A stretch of 7,223 bases of DNA from Bacteroidota bacterium (GTDB lineage Bacteria > Bacteroidota > Bacteroidia > Bacteroidales > VadinHA17). Every line of letters begins with the position of its first letter. The stretch's first letter is position 1. Both the position numbers and the translations under genes were made by a program. The stretch spans positions 1 through 7,223 of the forward strand of contig DUOU01000247.1 of the NCBI GenBank assembly GCA_012838685.1. The letters are read 5' to 3'. Shown in pieces: positions 3,801-7,223 of the stretch. The notes beneath the pieces were generated by a model that was not told the DNA's origin, ran no database searches, and worked only from the letters and a program-made list of their open reading frames with translations.

Positions 3801-5285
3801 GTGAAGAAAGTCGATAAATTTGTTCTCAAGTCTTTTGTCGGGCCTTTGGTTCTTACCTTTTTTATTGTCCTTTTTATCCTTATCATGCAGTTTTTATGGA
3901 TGTATATAGATGAACTGGTGGGTAAAGGCTTGGATTTCAAGGTGCTTGCCGAGCTGCTATTCCAGTTTTCATTGACATTCGTTCCCACTGCCCTCCCTCT
4001 CGCCATACTTCTCGCTTCACTGATGACTTTCGGCAATATGGGCGAGTACAACGAACTTACCGCTCTCAAATCCTCGGGAATACCGCTTCAAAGAATTATG
4101 AAACCACTGATGATACTCACGGGAATTCTCGTGGTTTCAGTCTTCTTGTTTTCAAATTATATCGTTCCTATAGCCAATAAAGAGGCGAGGAGTTTACTGT
4201 TCGACATCAGGAGAAAAAGACCTGACATCACTCTTCAAGCGGGAACATTTACATACGACATCGATGGTTTCAGTATAAAGGTTGCCAACAAAGACCCGGA
4301 AACAAACCGGCTGGACAAAATTCTGATATACGATGAGAGAGAGAAAAGGGGCAATGTGAGCGTGATCTACGCGGATTCCGGGTATATAAGGATAAGTCCG
4401 GACAACACTGCCATGATAATGACTCTTTACAACGGCAATTCTTTCACGGAAATAGAGGAGAAAGATGTTCCGCCCAACAACCGTAGATTCCCATCCCGAA
4501 AGGATGAGTTCAAGGAACAGACAATAGTGCTTTCATTGTCGGGTTTCGACCTGGAAAGAAGCGACAATCTGTTCCGCTCAACTTCATGGATGTTGAAAAT
4601 GGGGGAATTGTCGCATTTTATCGACTCATTGACAATATTAACGAACAGCCGGTTCGACGGTTATTATAAAGATTTTCTTAATAATTATTTATACAAGGAG
4701 ATACTTAATCCCGTCGGGCTGTCAGAGAAAAGCATATTGTCGGATATCGATCAAACTCGGTCACCATTCTCCAATGTCGACTCGGTTTTCAACGCTCTGA
4801 GCAATATTGATCAGGAGATGGCAATATTAAATACAATTGAAAACGTCAGGGAAACCGGGACTTTCATCGATGAAAGAGCTGAAGCCATGAAGGTCAGCAA
4901 GAGTGCGGTTGTCGCTTACAAAGCTGACTGGCACAAAAAACTGACTCTGCCGTTCGCATGCCTGATATTCTTTTTTATAGGTGCCCCTCTGGGAGCGATT
5001 ATCAGGAAAGGTGGTCTCGGAACCCCATCAGTGATATCGGTACTCTTCTTCGTAATATGGTACGTAATATCACTGTTTGGCGAAAAACTTGTCGAAGGCC
5101 TGGTGGTTCACCCCGTTATAGGGATGTGGGCATCCTCTTACATTCTGCTGCCCATTGGTATTCTACTGACTTACAAGGCGGCAACCGACTCAGGAATGAT
5201 GAATTTGGAGACATACACCGAGAGCGCTAAAAACACTTTCAAAGCAATAAAAAGATTTTTTAGTTTCAAGAAAATAAAAAAATAA
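3801..5285 (+). CDS. LptF/LptG family permease of the lipopolysaccharide export system
   Basis: This encodes 494 residues from a GTG start; no ATG lies between it and the in-frame stop at 3777, and MKKVDKFVLKSF is the expected family N-terminus. It is a YjgP/YjgQ-type inner-membrane subunit that works with the LptB ATPase to extract lipopolysaccharide and pass it to LptC/LptA. Three N-terminal membrane segments lie at about 11-33, 54-77 and 102-124, with the family signature PTALPLAILLASLMTFG at 62-78. A periplasmic beta-jellyroll spans about 128-260. A final three segments lie at about 380-400, 407-427 and 434-456, preceded by YKADWHKKLTLPFAC and containing GAPLGAIIRKGGLG. The protein is over 100 residues longer than E. 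coli LptF; the extra part (about 265-370) is polar, lies before TM4 and is typical of Bacteroidota members. The gene stop is one base from the ribBA start. Whether it is LptF or LptG cannot be decided here. Confidence 0.9.
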   Translation: MKKVDKFVLKSFVGPLVLTFFIVLFILIMQFLWMYIDELVGKGLDFKVLAELLFQFSLTFVPTALPLAILLASLMTFGNMGEYNELTALKSSGIPLQRIMKPLMILTGILVVSVFLFSNYIVPIANKEARSLLFDIRRKRPDITLQAGTFTYDIDGFSIKVANKDPETNRLDKILIYDEREKRGNVSVIYADSGYIRISPDNTAMIMTLYNGNSFTEIEEKDVPPNNRRFPSRKDEFKEQTIVLSLSGFDLERSDNLFRSTSWMLKMGELSHFIDSLTILTNSRFDGYYKDFLNNYLYKEILNPVGLSEKSILSDIDQTRSPFSNVDSVFNALSNIDQEMAILNTIENVRETGTFIDERAEAMKVSKSAVVAYKADWHKKLTLPFACLIFFFIGAPLGAIIRKGGLGTPSVISVLFFVIWYVISLFGEKLVEGLVVHPVIGMWASSYILLPIGILLTYKAATDSGMMNLETYTESAKNTFKAIKRFFSFKKIKK

Positions 5286-5286
5286 G

Positions 5287-6516
5287 ATGGACGAATACAA
5301 ACTAAACACAATAGAAGAGGCCATTGAAGATATCAGGGAAGGGAAACTTCTTATTGTTGTGGACGATGAAGACAGGGAAAATGAGGGCGACTTTATCTGT
5401 GCTGCTGAGCTTATAACTCCTGAGATAGTGAATTTTATGGCGACTCACGGAAGGGGACTGATTTGCGCTCCCATACCTGAGGAGAGATGTGAAGAGCTGG
5501 AACTGGATATGATGGTTGGCCACAACACCTCCATTCACGAAACTCCGTTTACCGTATCTGTGGACCTTCTCAGCGATAAAACGACTACCGGCATATCGGC
5601 AAATGACAGAGCGCTGACAATAAAAGCGTTGGTGGATCCAGATACCAAACCCTCCGAACTTGGAAGACCCGGCCATGTCTTCCCTTTGAAGGCCAGATCA
5701 AGGGGCGTTCTGCGCAGGGCAGGTCATACCGAAGCTGTTGTCGATCTGACCAGGTTCGCCGGACTAAAACCCGGAGGCGCACTGGTGGAGATCATGAACG
5801 ATGACGGAACAATGTCGAGGCTCAAGGATCTGATAAAAATAAGGGAGAAATTTGGAATAAAAATCATCTCCATACAGGATCTGATCAAATATAAGCTTAA
5901 AAAAGAATCGATTATCGAGAAAGGGGTCAAAGTAAAATTGCCTACTGAGTGGGGCGAATTCGACTTTATACCGTTCCGCCAAAAAAGCAGTGGTCTGGAG
6001 CATTGCGCCCTGATAAAAGGCAAATGGAAAAAGGACGAACCGGTACTTGTAAGGGTACACTCTTCCTGCTTTACCGGCGATATTTTCGGCTCAATGAGAT
6101 GCGATTGTGGCCCACAACTCCACAAAGCCATGGAGATTGTGGAAAAAGAGGGCAAAGGTGTGATCATATATCTGAACCAAGAGGGACGCGGCATCGGACT
6201 TTTCAACAAGATCAAGGCCTACCAGCTCCAGGATAACGGTCTGGACACATATCAGGCCAATAAAGAGCTGGGATTCAAGGAGGATGAACGCGATTATGGT
6301 GTTGGCGCCAGTATCATGAGGGAAGTGGGTTTGAGGCAGATCAAACTTATCTCCAACAACCCGGTCAAAAGAGCGGGAATTGAAGGGTATGGGATCAAAA
6401 TAGTTGAAACCGTGCCTTTGGTAATTCCTCCCAATCCATACAATAAATTCTACCTTGAGACAAAAGCCCACAAAATGGGCTACCACCCAACATGCAATAA
6501 AAAACCGAAAAAATAG
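5287..6516 (+). CDS. ribBA: Bifunctional 3,4-dihydroxy-2-butanone-4-phosphate synthase / GTP cyclohydrolase II
   Basis: This encodes 409 residues from ATG 5287, a single base after the upstream TAA. The N-terminal domain (1-200, RibB) makes dihydroxybutanone phosphate from ribulose 5-phosphate. Its acidic metal site VVDDEDRENEGDFI is at 24-37, with HNTSIHETPFT at 79-89, TTGISANDRA at 100-109 and GHTEA at 146-150. The C-terminal domain (about 208-402, RibA) opens GTP. Zinc ligands C261, C272 and C274 lie in CFTGDIFGSMRCDCG, with the QEGRGIGL motif at 298-305. Y312 and R335 (in DERD) correspond to E. coli RibA Tyr105 and Arg128. Together the two activities supply both precursors of riboflavin. 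The usual GGVL before GHTEA reads RGVL (R139). The gene is in a tight unit with the LPS permease. No FMN riboswitch leader is possible directly upstream, as the preceding gene ends there, so control would be at the operon promoter. Confidence 0.95.
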   Translation: MDEYKLNTIEEAIEDIREGKLLIVVDDEDRENEGDFICAAELITPEIVNFMATHGRGLICAPIPEERCEELELDMMVGHNTSIHETPFTVSVDLLSDKTTTGISANDRALTIKALVDPDTKPSELGRPGHVFPLKARSRGVLRRAGHTEAVVDLTRFAGLKPGGALVEIMNDDGTMSRLKDLIKIREKFGIKIISIQDLIKYKLKKESIIEKGVKVKLPTEWGEFDFIPFRQKSSGLEHCALIKGKWKKDEPVLVRVHSSCFTGDIFGSMRCDCGPQLHKAMEIVEKEGKGVIIYLNQEGRGIGLFNKIKAYQLQDNGLDTYQANKELGFKEDERDYGVGASIMREVGLRQIKLISNNPVKRAGIEGYGIKIVETVPLVIPPNPYNKFYLETKAHKMGYHPTCNKKPKK

Positions 6517-6529
6517 TTTTTTCTTTTTT
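6507..6529 (+). terminator. Weak AT-only terminator-like structure at the ribBA stop
   Basis: GAAAAAA (6507-6513) and TTTTTTC (6517-6523) form a 7-bp inverted repeat whose 3-nt loop is the ribBA stop codon TAG. Six T residues follow. The stem has only one G-C pair, so it would be weak. No GC-rich terminator was seen between ribBA and fmt, so readthrough into fmt is possible. Confidence 0.3.
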
Positions 6530-6607
6530 ATTGCTTAACTTTGAACCAATAACGGTTGTTCAGGGGATATTGCCCCTTTACTGTTGTTATCTGTTATAGT
6601 ATAAAAA
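6517..6607 (+). promoter_or_regulatory. fmt promoter and leader
   Basis: TAACTTTG at 6536-6543 is an exact match to the Bacteroidota -7 box TAnnTTTG. The region 19-21 bp upstream is only a T-run (no TTG), so the -33 element is weak. Transcription would start near 6550, leaving a leader of roughly 55 nt. That leader contains a small hairpin (AGGGG 6562-6566, loop ATATTG, CCCCT 6573-6577). No recognised riboswitch is seen. Confidence 0.5.
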
Positions 6608-7223
6608 ATGAATGAGACTAAGATAGTTTTTATGGGAACTTCGGAGTTCGCTGTGGCCTCCTTGGGGGCGTTGCTTATGAACGGTATGGACGTTGCCATG
6701 GTGGTTACCGCGCCCGACAAACCCGCCGGCAGGGGAAGAAAATTATCTCTATCGCCTGTCAAGGAGTTCGCCGAATTCAGTTCGCTACCTGTACTTCAAC
6801 CCGAAAACCTTGAAGAAAAGGCATTTATAGATACCCTTAAAAGTTTGAACGCCGATATGTTTGTGGTTGTGGCTTTCAGGATACTGCCAAAGGCTGTCTG
6901 GAAGCTTCCCCCAATGGGAACTATAAATCTTCATGCCTCCCTCCTTCCCCAATATCGGGGGGCGGCTCCCATAAACTGGGCTATTATCAACGGTGAAACA
7001 AAATCCGGGATAACAACGTTCCTGATAGACGAAAACGTTGACACCGGGTCGGTATTGCTACAGGATGAGGTAGATATCTACCCATTCGAAAACGCCGGTG
7101 ACCTGCACAACAAGCTGATGAAACTTGGAGCGTTGCTGGTGATACGCACAATCAACGGAATGATGCACGGTATTATCAAGCCTAAGGCGCAGTCCCTCCT
7201 TTTGAACGATCATGAGCAGGTCA
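6608..7223 (+). CDS. fmt: Methionyl-tRNA formyltransferase, N-terminal part (truncated by window end)
   Basis: From ATG 6608, 205 codons are visible before the window ends, about two thirds of a typical protein of 310-330 residues. It transfers a formyl group from 10-formyltetrahydrofolate to the methionine on initiator tRNA, in the cytoplasm. The N-terminal Rossmann-type formyltransferase domain is clear. KIVFMGTSEFAVASL at 5-19 is the start of the fold, and TAPDKPAGRGRKLSLSPVK at 34-52 is the lysine/arginine loop. NLHASLLPQYRGAAPINWAI at 107-126 is the formyltransferase signature. N107, H109 and D145 (in DENVDTGSV) correspond to the catalytic Asn-His-Asp trio of E. coli Fmt. The C-terminal tRNA-binding OB domain is beyond the edge. 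It is preceded by its own -7 box but reads in the same direction as ribBA, 91 bp away, so part of its expression may come from readthrough. Confidence 0.95.
   Translation, partial: MNETKIVFMGTSEFAVASLGALLMNGMDVAMVVTAPDKPAGRGRKLSLSPVKEFAEFSSLPVLQPENLEEKAFIDTLKSLNADMFVVVAFRILPKAVWKLPPMGTINLHASLLPQYRGAAPINWAIINGETKSGITTFLIDENVDTGSVLLQDEVDIYPFENAGDLHNKLMKLGALLVIRTINGMMHGIIKPKAQSLLLNDHEQV

Noticed and set aside
5230..5290. FMN riboswitch controlling ribBA
   Set aside because: The upstream gene ends one base before the ribBA start, leaving no leader, and no riboswitch-like structure was recognised before StartL or fmt.
6562..6577. Hairpin AGGGG-ATATTG-CCCCT as a terminator between ribBA and fmt
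   Set aside because: The stem is only five pairs and is followed by TTACTG rather than a T-run. It more likely lies within the fmt leader downstream of the -7 box.

Overview
The window most likely comes from a member of the Bacteroidota (Bacteroidales-like). Two things point that way. The one tRNA gene has a clean Bacteroidota-type promoter (TTG, 19-nt spacer, TATATTTG). The protein set is also typical: a START-like (StartL) protein, a long LptF/LptG permease, a fused RibBA, and an integrase of the Bacteroidota tyrosine recombinase type. Shine-Dalgarno sequences are mostly weak or absent, as is common in this phylum.

The left part (1-3082) looks like the end of an integrated accessory element. 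It holds the C-terminus of a first XRE-like regulator (1-216), a second small XRE-like regulator (315-692), a DUF805 membrane protein with an extra C-terminal domain (692-1285, start overlapping the previous stop), and a third small XRE-like regulator (1301-1600). Then comes a convergent tyrosine recombinase (2895-1690, minus strand) with its own terminator. The recombinase begins about 190 bp from the 3' end of a CAT-anticodon tRNA gene (3083-3156, minus strand). This is the classic layout of an element inserted at a tRNA 3' end, although the opposite end is not in the window. The three regulators share a related C-terminal coiled-coil tail but have different DNA-binding heads. Several inverted and direct repeats in front of the regulator and recombinase genes could be operators or recombinase arm sites.

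The right part (3157-7223) is housekeeping chromosome. An intergenic stretch with a perfect 16-bp palindrome and a 7-bp inverted repeat precedes a probable operon of StartL protein (3369-3749), LptF/LptG permease (3801-5285) and RibBA (5287-6516, one base after the lptF/G stop). These provide lipopolysaccharide export and the first two committed branches of riboflavin synthesis. A new Bacteroidota-type -7 box then introduces fmt (methionyl-tRNA formyltransferase), which runs off the right edge.

The least explained part is the left-hand cassette of regulator, DUF805 membrane protein and regulator beside the integrase. No defence, toxin or metabolic function can be assigned to it from sequence alone.
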